Positions 10,416 to 22,209 of a DNA stretch of 64,000 bases are shown piece by piece. The position numbers and the translations under genes are program-made. Within the stretch, counting starts at the first letter, position 1. Each line of letters starts with the position of its first letter. Origin of the DNA: Apostichopus japonicus (lineage: Eukaryota > Echinodermata > Holothuroidea > Aspidochirotida > Stichopodidae); contig NC_092561.1 of NCBI RefSeq assembly GCF_037975245.1, positions 14,073,001-14,137,000 on the forward strand, written 5' to 3'. The notes below the pieces were generated by a model. That model did no database searches and was not told the DNA's origin. It saw nothing but the letters and a program-made list of their open reading frames with translations.

Positions 10416-11151
10416 TAAATGTATTATAGAGAAATGTAAGCTTATCATTCAATAAGTGGCCAGGTATAGGCTACAGACCAGGAAGCTCTGAAGTCGCTAC
10501 AGAATTGTCGATCATGTGAAACAGTATATTTTAAGTACTTTTGACAGGTCTGACAGGCATAATATCCTATTCGAAACTGCGCAATGGCTTAAAGCAGCAT
10601 TTTGCGTCCTTTTCTATGTTTCTCAACCTCACTGATTCCACGATGCCATAACGACATACATAACTAGTTTATCTATTCAAATCTTACTTCAAATGGTGGC
10701 ATAAAAGTCGAAAAATTTACAACTTTCAACTTTGTTTTTTGTCGAAGATATATTCCGTTGGGATCCAAATAAACCTCGCCCATAATATGAAAATTTAAAA
10801 GCTACGAACGTTATTGGCTAATAGGTAATACAACTTCATGCTTGATTTGGGTAGATTGTCTATGGCAGTTGTACCAGAGCTGTTAGAATCCAGCTTGCTG
10901 GTTGCACCAATTTACCAACTCGACATATCCCCTACTGAAGGTGGTTTTCCCAATACATCAACACTTACCAAATGAGTCATTATGCTCCTTGCAGGCAAGT
11001 AGATATGCATTTTAGCCACCGTTGAAGTAAGAATAGGCAAACTTAGTAAGCTAACAAGTGTATCTCGTACATACAATATGATGGACTTTTAAGTATCAGA
11101 TATACGCCAAACGATTGCATGGTTAACTATGTGCATACTGCTTTGACTTAC
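10416..11151. other. probable intron or 3' flank of the WSC gene
   Basis: No clear exon. A short minus-strand segment near 10968-10987 lies between an AG and a GTAAGT donor, but it is too short to call. Confidence 0.4.
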
Positions 11152-11433
11152 CAACCATGTTGTTCTTAAGGCTCCAAATCGAAACTCTCTCGAAGCCGCC
11201 GCATTTCTCCCCACCGGTGCATTTAATACCATTGTCTATACATTCTGAATCCTCTCGTCTCTTCAATTTTGGTTGTTGGTTGATACATATACATTTGTCT
11301 CCTTGGGTAAGCAGAAAAAGCTGAAAAATTTGGCAAGTTTCTAAGCACCTTTCGACATCCAAATCAGCCTTAGGTTGTGTGAATGGAATATAGACGTCGG
11401 TAGGATTTTCGTAGCAACCTTGATAATTTTTCC
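11152..11433 (-). CDS. WSC-domain gene, exon 3 (second WSC domain)
   Basis: A 282-bp minus-strand exon between acceptor TTTTCGCAG (ending 11434) and donor GTAAGT (11151-11146), phase 1 at both ends. It encodes a cysteine-rich domain with the WSC pattern: GCYEN near the start, CLETC, the GDKCIC core, a DSEC, then CTGGEKCGG and an aromatic-containing end. WSC domains are about 80-90 residues, found in yeast stress sensors and in extracellular animal proteins such as polycystin-1 and kremen, and are linked to carbohydrate binding. Symmetric phase-1 exons suit domain duplication by exon shuffling. The 3' continuation is not established; 7406-7458 is a phase-compatible candidate. Confidence 0.75.
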
Positions 11434-12319
11434 CTGCGAAAATTTAACAAAAATACGTTGTATGAAAAATTGAAAGAACGATATAATTAAAGACAGTCAA
11501 AATTTGACAAACCCTCAAACAGGATATCAAAATATCTAAATATATTCAAAATATTATTTCGAAGTATCAAACTTGGGCAAATTGATGCGTTTACCAAAAT
11601 GACCGGTGTTGCAAACTTCTTTTAAATGTTGAAAGGATCTTGTTGGATTAGATCTGCAATATAGATTACTCACCTGTTTAAGCTGTCGTCAGTTTGTGAT
11701 CTTTTTTGAGGGGTTGCATTCAAAAGCTGATAAAGGTTTGGTGGAGGTGGAATATCTTGCTACAGCAGAAAACGTGAACCTTGTGCCCCTCTAGATTTTT
11801 ATCTGAATACCCATCAAAAAAGAATCTGCTTTCGCCTTGGCTAACTTATTAGACATTGAGCAAATATACGGTCATTCATAATAACGCATTACAGGGGTAT
11901 CTGATAACTGAAACAGTAAATCGTGTTTTTGTCAGTTTATGTCAAAATAAGCCTGCGAAACACAAGAGTGTACTTTCCAGATTATTTCGGAGTGTATCAG
12001 TTTCCTTGACTCATAACTCAAGTTTTCATAGCTGAGTTGATTGCTGCTTTTCCAACAGTAAAGGTTACATCGGGCGGGGTTTAAATTTACAGACCGTTCA
12101 CTCTAGAAAATGATGGACTTTGAATTACTATTATGATTTACAAACGGGGACTTGTCAGAAACATAAATGTTTCAAAATCTTTAGCGTATTACTTATTATT
12201 CGAGATATAGACTACGATACATTCTTGGAACTGTTGCCTTGAATAATCAGTGTTGAATTGAGACAAGCCTTCGTGAAGATGAAATAATTGGGGAAGCATA
12301 CAATCAATACTTGGCATCA

Positions 12320-12500
12320 TGGAGTGTTAGCTCAGCGGTTAACGCCGGTGCCTTTTAATCATAAGGTCCCAAATGTCGTCCAGTTACAGAGTTGTTTAAG
12401 ATATGAATTTAAGAGACCGACTTCGGTCAACTTGCGAGTTCCTCCTTGCAGGAGGATTTAAAATACATACACCGACAAATACACGCATACATACACACAT
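12320..12500 (+). mobile_element. tRNA-derived SINE-like sequence in WSC intron 2
   Basis: An A-box-like TTAGCTCAGCGG (from 12327) is followed by a weak B-box region and, downstream, a short hairpin (CCTCCTTGCAGGAGG) ending in an A/T-rich tail. The order fits a SINE head and body. The tRNA fold is degenerate, so it is not a working tRNA gene. Confidence 0.5.
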
Positions 12501-12538
12501 CTAGACCTGAAGAACTTAATTGAGTACATATTGTATAC

Positions 12539-12805
12539 CTTTATACAAAGCTGAGACATTCTGCCCGCCACAGTTGATTGCGGCATCACAGGGAGTATCA
12601 CAGTCGCTCAGCGGAGCAGCCTGAGCAGTGATGTATGCAGACGGATTACCACAGTAACACGTGCGTCCGTCCTCTAAGCCAAACCATATACTGTTACTAG
12701 GGCAGAAATCCCTGCACCGCGAAATGCTAAGCGAACCAGGAAATAGTTTTTTACGAAGCCATAGATTCGACGTGTTACTGTAGAAACAGCCGATTTCCTG
12801 GCCAA
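12539..12805 (-). CDS. WSC-domain gene, exon 2 (first WSC domain)
   Basis: A 267-bp minus-strand exon with acceptor TTTTTAATATAG (ending 12806) and donor GTATAC (12538-12533), phase 1 at both ends, 89 codons. Cysteine pattern: GCFYSN, CRDFC, LEDGRTCYCGN, then CDTPC and NCGGQNVSALY, the usual end of a WSC domain. It joins in frame to exon 1 (through a Val codon) and exon 3 (through Gly). Two WSC domains in series behind a hydrophobic N-terminus suggest a secreted or surface lectin-like protein. Confidence 0.8.
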
Positions 12806-14487
12806 CTATATTAAAAATTTAAACGATAAAGAAACATGAACTCTTATAATAATTGTATAAAAACAATTATAAATGGCAACATGTAGATTCCTGAGAAAAA
12901 CATGCAGTTTATCAAAAATTACTTTCTTTTGTAATAAATCTTGATTACAGGGCTTTGATTATTTACAGTGATAAAATGAATTTAATGCTTCTTTGTTTAT
13001 TTTCTTTCAAAGCGGCTGTCCTGAGACGAATGAAGTTAGTCTTAGCCAGATTGTGACACATCTCTTTATATACATGTACATGTGTAACTCTCTGTTTCAC
13101 CTACCAGGCTACCAATGGAGAAGTACTTTTGTAGAAGTAAAATATACATGTTTACATACTGTAACTGTTTAAAACTGCAACGCACTGCATGATTGATGGG
13201 ATCATTTTTTTTTCCAAAGATATTAATTTTCTTTGAGCTTATACATACAATAGTTACACAAGGACTTCCTGTTCATGGTTGGGAAAACCATGCAGAACTT
13301 TCATGTTACGTGGGTTCTTCCAATCACTAAAAATCCCAAGTTTGGGGTGGTCGCAAAGAAGCAGTTGAGGGAGGGGGAAAATATGGATTGCAAAAGCGCA
13401 CCTGTATAGAGTGTAAGTTAGGGCCTAGGGAATAGCCCTTAATTTAATTTATGAATACTTTAATTAGTTTATGAAATTCACAATTATGACAAAACTATAA
13501 TGCATAAAACCATGATCGTACATTCACGTCGAGACAGACTAGCAGTGATTAGCTGGGCAAGTTTCGAAAAATAGCAATGCGGCAACTTGCTTTATACTTA
13601 CAATTAGTACACTGTTATTGTGAAGAAAGCCCATAGAAGTTGCACCACTTTTAAATAGTTAGCAATAGTTAGAATATCGGAGGGAGGAATAACTTTATGG
13701 AACTTTTTTAGCACTGAAGCTGCAATGCTTTCAGCCAATTCTTTCGTAGCTATTTAACTTATCCACAGAAAAGATTTCAGTTTGAACAGACTATGTTTGA
13801 TCAGATCTATGGGGCATAGAATAATGATGTCCCAGAAGGTTTAACATGTATTTAGCCTAATATTGCCTAATTAAAGGAATTTTTTACTAAAGGGAGAGTT
13901 TTACTTTACAACGGGGGTTTGGGGAGACGGCGGGGGTAGGGGGAGGAGGGGCTAACTTGGCATTCTGATGAAATGGTATTTTCTCCCCATCACTCCCCTG
14001 TGGCGCTATCATTGCATTATACGTATGTAATATTCACGCATAATTCATACATTTAATACAAATATATATATATACCCCTATGCGGCCTTCACTAGCTCAT
14101 CTGACTAAGTTAATTTATTTCAGCTGGTAGTCTGCTAATCATACAAAGAAACGAGGTTAACATGATTGATACTGCACCATTAATAACTGCTTGCCTATAT
14201 TATCATTAGTTTGTATATACCGGTTGCTGAGACTAACTTCAAGTATCATAGTCCACTTCTGACAACTCGTGAGATACATATTTCAATTCAAAGTGAATCG
14301 AGTCCAGATGAGCAATACCCCAAAATATGAATTAGATTTATGTTACAGAAGATATCTAAGTGGTTGTTGACTTTGCAATCCCTGTGTAAAGACAGAGTTC
14401 CTATTGGTTTTTAGCCTTTGTTGATTTCATATGACTAAAGCTATACTTTAAACGACATTCAGAGGTACAGGTCAAAATTGTACTCAC
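12806..14487. other. intron 1 of the WSC gene
   Basis: AT-rich noncoding sequence with a short G-rich patch near 13915-13955 and a short TA run near 14065. No exon or element recognised. Confidence 0.5.
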
Positions 14488-14527
14488 CCGATCGCTGAGG
14501 CATCGTTAGGATCAACGACAGAACCAT
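14488..14527 (-). CDS. WSC-domain gene, probable first coding exon (signal peptide)
   Basis: On the minus strand ATG (14527-14525) opens 13 codons plus one base up to a GTGAGT donor (14487-14482). The residues MVLSLILTMPQRS form a short hydrophobic start that could be a signal peptide. The phase-1 donor matches the phase-1 acceptor of exon 2. A five-codon upstream frame (ATG AAG CTC TAT TAA, 14545-14531) precedes it. The call rests on phase, donor and hydrophobicity, and is less sure than the WSC exons. Confidence 0.5.
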
Positions 14528-14882
14528 TGCTTAATAGAGCTTCATGGTAGAATGTGTGTTTTTTAAATCTCTATTATATTAGTTAATTAATAAGATTCTA
14601 CTTTGGGTTTCTATCAATCTAATTTTCTATAAATCAGTCAATTGAAAATAAATCCAAATCAGTCGGTCGATACAGACTAGCATCAATACTACTTTCGTTG
14701 AACACAAACCAAACGACAAATGCCTCCCAGCAGAGTCGTGTATGCTTTTCTGTATAAATTAATAAATAACGCCATTAATTCGTTGTTCAGTACTGTATAA
14801 TTTTAATGACAATGACCTATATATATATATATATATCATCGGAAAATCAAGAACAATGAAAAAAACCTTTCAGCCTCCGTAT

Positions 14883-15590
<708 letters not shown>

Positions 15591-15627
15591 TGGATTTATA
15601 GGCACTACATGTTGTCCTCATCTTTTC

Positions 15628-15964
<337 letters not shown>

Positions 15965-16198
15965 CGGCTTTGGATGGCTTCTTTAACATTTGTTTATTAC
16001 TCTCAGTAGCTCAATAAAAATGTTTCATTTCAACTTCGCAAGAAGTATACGTCATCTTTGAATGGCATGTATGTGTTGCCTTGCAAAGATGTCGTTGGAG
16101 GCCATAAAAGTCATATTTTTCCCAGTTTTCCATTGATATTTGTTTTGCATTTGAAGAACAGGAAACCATTTATTAATGGTTTCCGTGTTAATTGATGA

Positions 16199-16554
16199 AC
16201 ATGAAAATATTTCAATGGGTCATTACTCAAATATTAAAAGTTGTATATAGAAATACAACCTGGATTACGTCAGTGGTTTCTAGCGGTCTACAACATGTCA
16301 ATATTAATTAGTGCCAACAGTCACTAATTAGGATATCGAGATGATTAGTTTCGGAGATATCATTATATACAAGTCGTGTCAGGTGTCTGCGATATTGTCA
16401 TTAAGTGAAGTCATATAGTGTTATCAGCACGTGACACTTCTCAGTTACTTAACTACAAGGTGAACGTGAACTTTTCTAAAAAATGAAACTTCTACCAAAA
16501 ACGCTTTTATAAAATCTTCAATAGTATACATCTATGATGTACAAACCGATTTCT
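16199..16554. repeat. duplicated block P, first partial copy
   Basis: Near-identical to 17257-17616 and 21118-21480, from CATGAAAATATTTCAATGGG to AAACCGATTTCTTT, where it joins directly to block Q (16550 onward). Confidence 0.9.
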
Positions 16555-17619
16555 TTGCATCTTTGCCGGAATCTATTCCAGTAAGTATCACAATATATGT
16601 AGGTACCAAAATTCAACATAAAATAGACCTTAGCCTCAAGATGAAAAGCCTTGTTAATAATGTTATTCTTTTAAATTCTTCATAGTATGATAATAACCAT
16701 GTAGGCTACTAGCTTCGTGTTACTACCAGTGTAATATGCATTGCTATATTTCACGACTTGCTAAAGTACCGAATAATACAACAACAAAAACATGGCTGAA
16801 TTGTATTTTACAAAGTAACAACTACAAATAATCAAGAAAGTCGCATTGAGATGAAAACATTGATCATATATTAAATTTCTATAACTTACTGCAAAGTAAT
16901 TACCGTATCTAAGTATGATGTTGTTAATTTTTAATATTTGATGTTTGCGGTTAGTTTGTGTCAGGCTTTCTTAGCAAATCGACGCACTCCAACAATCAAA
17001 TATAGGCCTACGAAAAATTGTGCACGAGCCTGAAATCCGTTAGTTACGGCTACCAAATAGAATCTTTAAAACCAGGATTTTCAGGACATTATGAGACCGG
17101 AGGTTATTCGGCAATTAAACAAGTCCAACGCTGCGGAGTCGAGTGGACTGTGGCATGTAGTTTTGTAGAAGATCTCAAAATTACTGAGTGACTCCTGTTT
17201 ATTGAAAACTACCGTTTAACCATTTTCGTTATTTATCAAATTTTCGAAATGTTTTGTGAACATGAAAATATTTCAATGGGTCATTACTCAAATATTAAAA
17301 GTTGTATATAGAAATACAACCTGGATTACGTCAGTGGTTTCTAGCGGTCTACAACATGTCAATATTAATTAGTGCCAACAGTCACTTATTAAGCTATCGA
17401 GATGATTAGTATCGGAGATATCATTATATACAAGTCGTGTCAGGTGTCTGCCATATTGTCATTAAGTGAAGTCATATAGTGTTATTAGCACGTGACACTT
17501 CTCAGTTACTTAACTACAAGGTGAACGTGAACCTTTCTAAAAAAATGAAACTTCTACCAAAAACGCTTTTATAAAATCTTCAATAGTATACACCTATGAT
17601 GTACAAACCGATTTCTTTT

Positions 17620-17790
17620 AACGAAAATTATCAGTGTTGTAAATAAAGTAAAAAGGTTAAGGAATTTTATCAGTCTGGATTTATCTTTACCGGAAATGAA
17701 GTGATACCAGACAGGTACAGCATATATAATGTGTGGCAAGATGAAAGAACGGTTAACACTCTCATTGAAGAAAGATACTACGCAAGCCAA
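17620..17790 (-). pseudogene. LINE reverse-transcriptase C-terminal fragment, copy 1
   Basis: Minus-strand frame with [19 protein letters not shown] then KDKSRLIKFLN. This looks like the segment after the reverse-transcriptase catalytic core of non-LTR retrotransposons (a hydrophobic H-I-x-Y-A-x-P-V-W motif). Relative to copy 2 it has lost a few residues before RSF. No catalytic core is present. Confidence 0.5.
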
Positions 17791-17910
17791 GCTGGACAGC
17801 CATAGGCGTACGAGGCGGGAGGCAGGGGGGCAGAGTGCCCCCCAAATTTTTCAGAGTACAAGAAATTCGGGCAAAAGTCCTGAAAAATTCGGGCAGCCTA
17901 AGAGGAAAAC

Positions 17911-18103
<193 letters not shown>

Positions 18104-18504
18104 GTAGCTTGCCCGAATCTTTTTCAAATTTTTGTTTGACAAAAAGTCTGTGGAGAGCGTTTTATGTTATTTGTTTTGTGACATTAATATTAATATTAGG
18201 CCTAATGATTTTCTTTATTTAGCATCATGTTGCCCGATTTTTTTTTTTTTTTTTTTTTTTGTAACACCACCAAGCGCAGCTCATCTAGGCTACCACGCTT
18301 TTTGCACTATCAATTTGTTTTCTAACTAGTCAACTGTATATCCGGACATCCCCGACATGAGTGTATATAAGAAAAGTTTTCTTGTTAATAGATGGTGGGG
18401 GGGGGGTTGCCTAAAAGCTTAGAAGTACAGTTTTATCATATTCTTTGTTATTTTTTATACTTTTTTGGTGAGACAAATTGTAGTCTCACCCGACCCAGAA
18501 CCAA

Positions 18505-18880
18505 ACCAAATATATAGGATTTATTATCCAGATCAGCCTAAGGTGAATTGAAACTGTTTGCATCTTTGACGGAATATATTCCAATAACTATTACAATATA
18601 TGAAGGCACCAAACATTCAACATAAAATTACTTAAGCAGCAAGTTTAAAAGACTTGTTAATCATTTTATTCGTTTACATTCTTCAAATTACTGACAATAA
18701 CCATGTGGGCTAATAGCCCCACGTTAGTACCAGTGCTATATGCACTGCTATATTTCACGACTTGCTAAATAAAATATCAATATTACAACAACATAAACGT
18801 GGTTGAATTTTATTATACCAAGTAACAACTACAAAATATCAAGAAAGTCGCATTGAGATGGAGAAGTTTGATCATATTTT
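18505..18880. repeat. diverged copy of block Q
   Basis: Matches 16555-16875 and 20366-20735 at clearly lower identity: the ATCAGCCTAAGGTGAATTGAA, CACGACTTGCTAAA and AAGAAAGTCGCATTGAGATG phrases are kept. An older member of the same duplication series. Confidence 0.8.
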
Positions 18881-18884
18881 CATT

Positions 18885-20350
18885 TTTGGTTCCTTGCTTT
18901 AGCAACAGGAACCTATAAAGTCAACTTGGGGTGTGTGTGTCTGTAACACTTGCTTGGTTATACTGTAACTCAACAAGGAAAGTTGAACTTAACTTAAACT
19001 TGGTATTTAGATCTGCAATAGCGAGAAGGTGTGCCCTACTTTTCGGTGCCTTTAAAGGTCACCACAGGTCAGTTAGGGCCGAAAACCATAAAATAAACAA
19101 AGCAATAACTCCTATTGACAGGGTCCGACATGATTGTCATTTTGGAACTAGTTGTAAATGGGGTAAGGAATTGTTTTCAAACATAACGGTTGTGCGATCC
19201 AAGGTCAACAAAGGTCAAGAAGTGAAAAAAGTAGTACTTTTGCGATAACTTGAGAACAAAATGTTACGCTATTGTAATCATGTAGTAGACCCGCATCTTT
19301 GTGACCTTTGACCGTAGGTTGACCTCTGGTGTCCTGTATTAGTTGCTTTGGTTATTTGATTTTTTGTGGCCATATTCAGATCTCAAATGGTCTTCCGATC
19401 AAAATTGTCATTCAAGGTCGCTTATGGGCAAACAACTGCCTACTAATGCTAAGTTTTGCAACAACTTCCAATGATGAATTTTGACGTGGCTGATATATTG
19501 GGACAAGTTGTGAATGAAGTAGGTGCACGTTTTCCAAAATACCCGTTAAGTAATCCAAGGTCACCAAAGGTCAATTATGGCTCAAAATGTGTTTTTTTGG
19601 GCAATAACTTGTGAAACTCCCACTGATTGGGTTGGCATTTTGGGACTAGTTGTGAAGAGGGTAAGCGATTGTTTCCAAACATGTGATTCAAAGTCAACAA
19701 AGCTCAATTATGGGTCAAACCTCAATCTCCAAACTGATCAAAATTGTCCATGGTTGACCCCTGTGCGGCCTTAATGCACAAAGTTATCAGAGGTCAATGT
19801 TTTGTTAGGTTTTGAGAGGTGGACCTCTGTTGACCTCACATGACCTTGGAATGGCGCCTGAATGAATTTTTGTGTCAATATTTTAATTGTCCATGGGTTG
19901 ACTCTTGTGCAACCAAAGTTATTAAGTAAAGTTAGGATGATTCTGCATGCAAGTTCTTATAAACAAATCTAACAAAAGTCACCAGATTCTCAAAAAGACC
20001 AATTATTGATTTGTGATATTTATGGCAATAATATTGTGTGTGTACATTAAACCTGTAAATAACAATTTTAGGATAGTGCTTAGTATTTGTAAGCAATGAA
20101 CCATGGTGCCCTTGGGCTGTTGTTTACTGCAAGGTTACCAGAACATCTAGGTGGCAATATGGTGTCACAAAAGCCCTGTTTAAATTAAAACCCACGTAGT
20201 TTCCCTCATTGAGGTAAATACCAATTGTGTGCAACCATGAATAGGCCTATGTGGACGGTATATTTTGTATTATCTTGTTTTATAGTAAAGAATCATACAC
20301 CGTGACCAAATGGGTGGAAATACCCGATTGCAGAATCAAGGAACGACAAT
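18885..20350. repeat. element with internal repeats and AGGTCA direct repeats
   Basis: Starts near GGTTCCTTGCTTTAGCAACA. Internal ~80-bp units at about 19139-19220, 19498-19580 and 19635-19712 share GGGACTAGTTGTGAA, TTTCCAAA and an AGGTCA pair. Direct repeats of AGGTCA spaced by four bases lie at 19056-19071, 19202-19217, 19558-19573 and, reversed, 19831-19846 (a near match at 19821-19836). A spacing-one pair lies at 19302-19314. The short frames here show no known domain. The element type is not identified. Confidence 0.6.
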
Positions 20351-21499
20351 CATGATAACCAAGCCAACTGTATAGGATTCATTATACAGATCAGCCTAAG
20401 GTGAATTGAAAGTCTTTGCATCTTTGCCGGAATCTATTCCAGTAAGTATCACAATATATGTAGGTACCAAAATTCAACATAAAATAGACCTTAGCCTCAA
20501 GATGAAAAGCCTTGTTAATAATGTTATTCTTTTAAATTCTTCATAGTATGATAATAACCATGTAGGCTACTAGCTTCGTGTTACTACCAGTGTAATATGC
20601 ATTGCTATATTTCACGACTTGCTAAAGTACCGAATATTACAACAACAAAAACATGGCTGAATTGTATTTTACAAAGTAACAACTACAAATAATCAAGAAA
20701 GTCGCATTGAGATGAAAACATTGATCATATATTAAATTTCTATAACTTACTGCAAAGTAATTACCGTATCTAAGTATGATGTTGTTAATTTTTAATATTT
20801 GATGTTTGCGGTTAGTTTGTGTCAGGCTTTCTTAGCAAATCGACGCACTCCAACAATCAAATATAGGCCTACGAAAAATTGTGCACGAGCCTGAAATCCG
20901 TTAGTTACGGCTACCAAATAGAATCTTTAAAACCAGGATTTTCAGGACATTATGAGACCGGAGGTTATTCGGCAATTAAACAAGTCCAACGCTGCGGAGT
21001 CGAGTGGACTGTGGCATGTAGTTTTGTAGAAGATCTCAAAATTACTGAGTGACTCCTGTTTATTGAAAACTACCGTTTAACCATTTTCGTTATTTATCAA
21101 ATTTTCGAAATGTTTTGTGAACATGAAAATATTTCAATGGGTCATTACTCAAATATTAAAAGTTGTATATAGAAATACAACCTGGATTACGTCAGTGGTT
21201 TCTAGCGGTCTACAACATGTCAATATTAATTAGTGCCAACAGTCACTTATTAAGCTATCGAGATGATTAGTATCGGAGATATCATTATATACAAGTCGTG
21301 TCAGGTGTCTGCCATATTGTCATTAAGTGAAGTCATATAGTGTTATTAGCACGTGACACTTCTCAGTTACTTAACTACAAGGTGAACGTGAACTTTTCTA
21401 AAAAAATGAAACTTCTACCAAAAACGCTTTTATAAAATCTTCAATAGTATACACCTATGATGTACAAACCGATTTCTTTTAACGAAAATTATCAGTGTT

Positions 21500-21690
21500 G
21501 TAAATAAAGTAAAAAGGTTAAGGAATTTTATCAGTCTGGATTTATCTTTATCGGAAATGAAGTGATACCAGACAGGTACAGCATATATAATGTGTGGCAA
21601 GATGAAAGAACGGAAAACACTCTCCTTTGCACTTTCATTGAAGAAAGATACTACGCAAGCCAAGCTGGACAGCCATAGGCGTACGAGGCG
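21500..21690 (-). pseudogene. LINE reverse-transcriptase C-terminal fragment, copy 2
   Basis: Longer version of the fragment at 17620-17790: [18 protein letters not shown] precedes [19 protein letters not shown] and DKDKSRLIKFL. Only the tail of a non-LTR element is present. Upstream on the same strand it runs into the CATAGGCGTA-type element end. Confidence 0.5.
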
Positions 21691-21785
21691 GGGAGGCAGG
21701 GGGACAGAGTGCCCCCCAAATTTTTCAGAGGACAAGAAATTCGGGCAAAAGTCCTGAAAAATTCGGGCAGCCTAAGAGGAAAAAA

Positions 21786-21787
<2 letters not shown>

Positions 21788-21856
<69 letters not shown>

Positions 21857-21893
21857 TATATATATATATATATATATAGATATATGTATATGC
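21788..21893. repeat. (TA)n microsatellite
   Basis: TA tract with GATA interruptions, the counterpart of 17915-18100. Confidence 0.95.
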
Positions 21894-22209
21894 AGTAGCT
21901 TGCCCGAATCTTTTTCAAATTTTTGTCTGAGCGTTTTATGTTATTTGTTTTGTGACATTAATATTAGGCCTAATGATTTTCTTTATTTAGCATGATGATG
22001 CCCGACTTTTTCCGTGTAACACCACCGTAAGCGCAGCTCATCTGGGCTACCACGCTTTTTGCACTATCAATTTTTGTTCTAACTAGTCAACTGTATATCT
22101 GGACATCCCCGACATGAGTGTATATAAGAAAAGTTTTTTTGTTCATAGATGGTGGGGGGGGGGGAGTGCCTAAAAGCCTAGAAGTACAGTTTTATCATAT
22201 TCTTTGTTA

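Larger units (their letters stand above)
20413..22209. repeat. segmental duplication, copy 2 (partner 16550-18450)
   Basis: See copy 1. It begins in AAGTCTTTGCATCTTTGCCGG and ends with TTATCATATTCTTTGTTA, after which the two copies diverge. Confidence 0.92.

Noticed and set aside
10840-10987. Further WSC-gene exons (a 19-bp piece near 10968 and a stop-bearing piece ending near 10800)
   Set aside because: Splice phases could be made to fit, but the pieces are tiny, the acceptors lack pyrimidine tracts and no domain is encoded.
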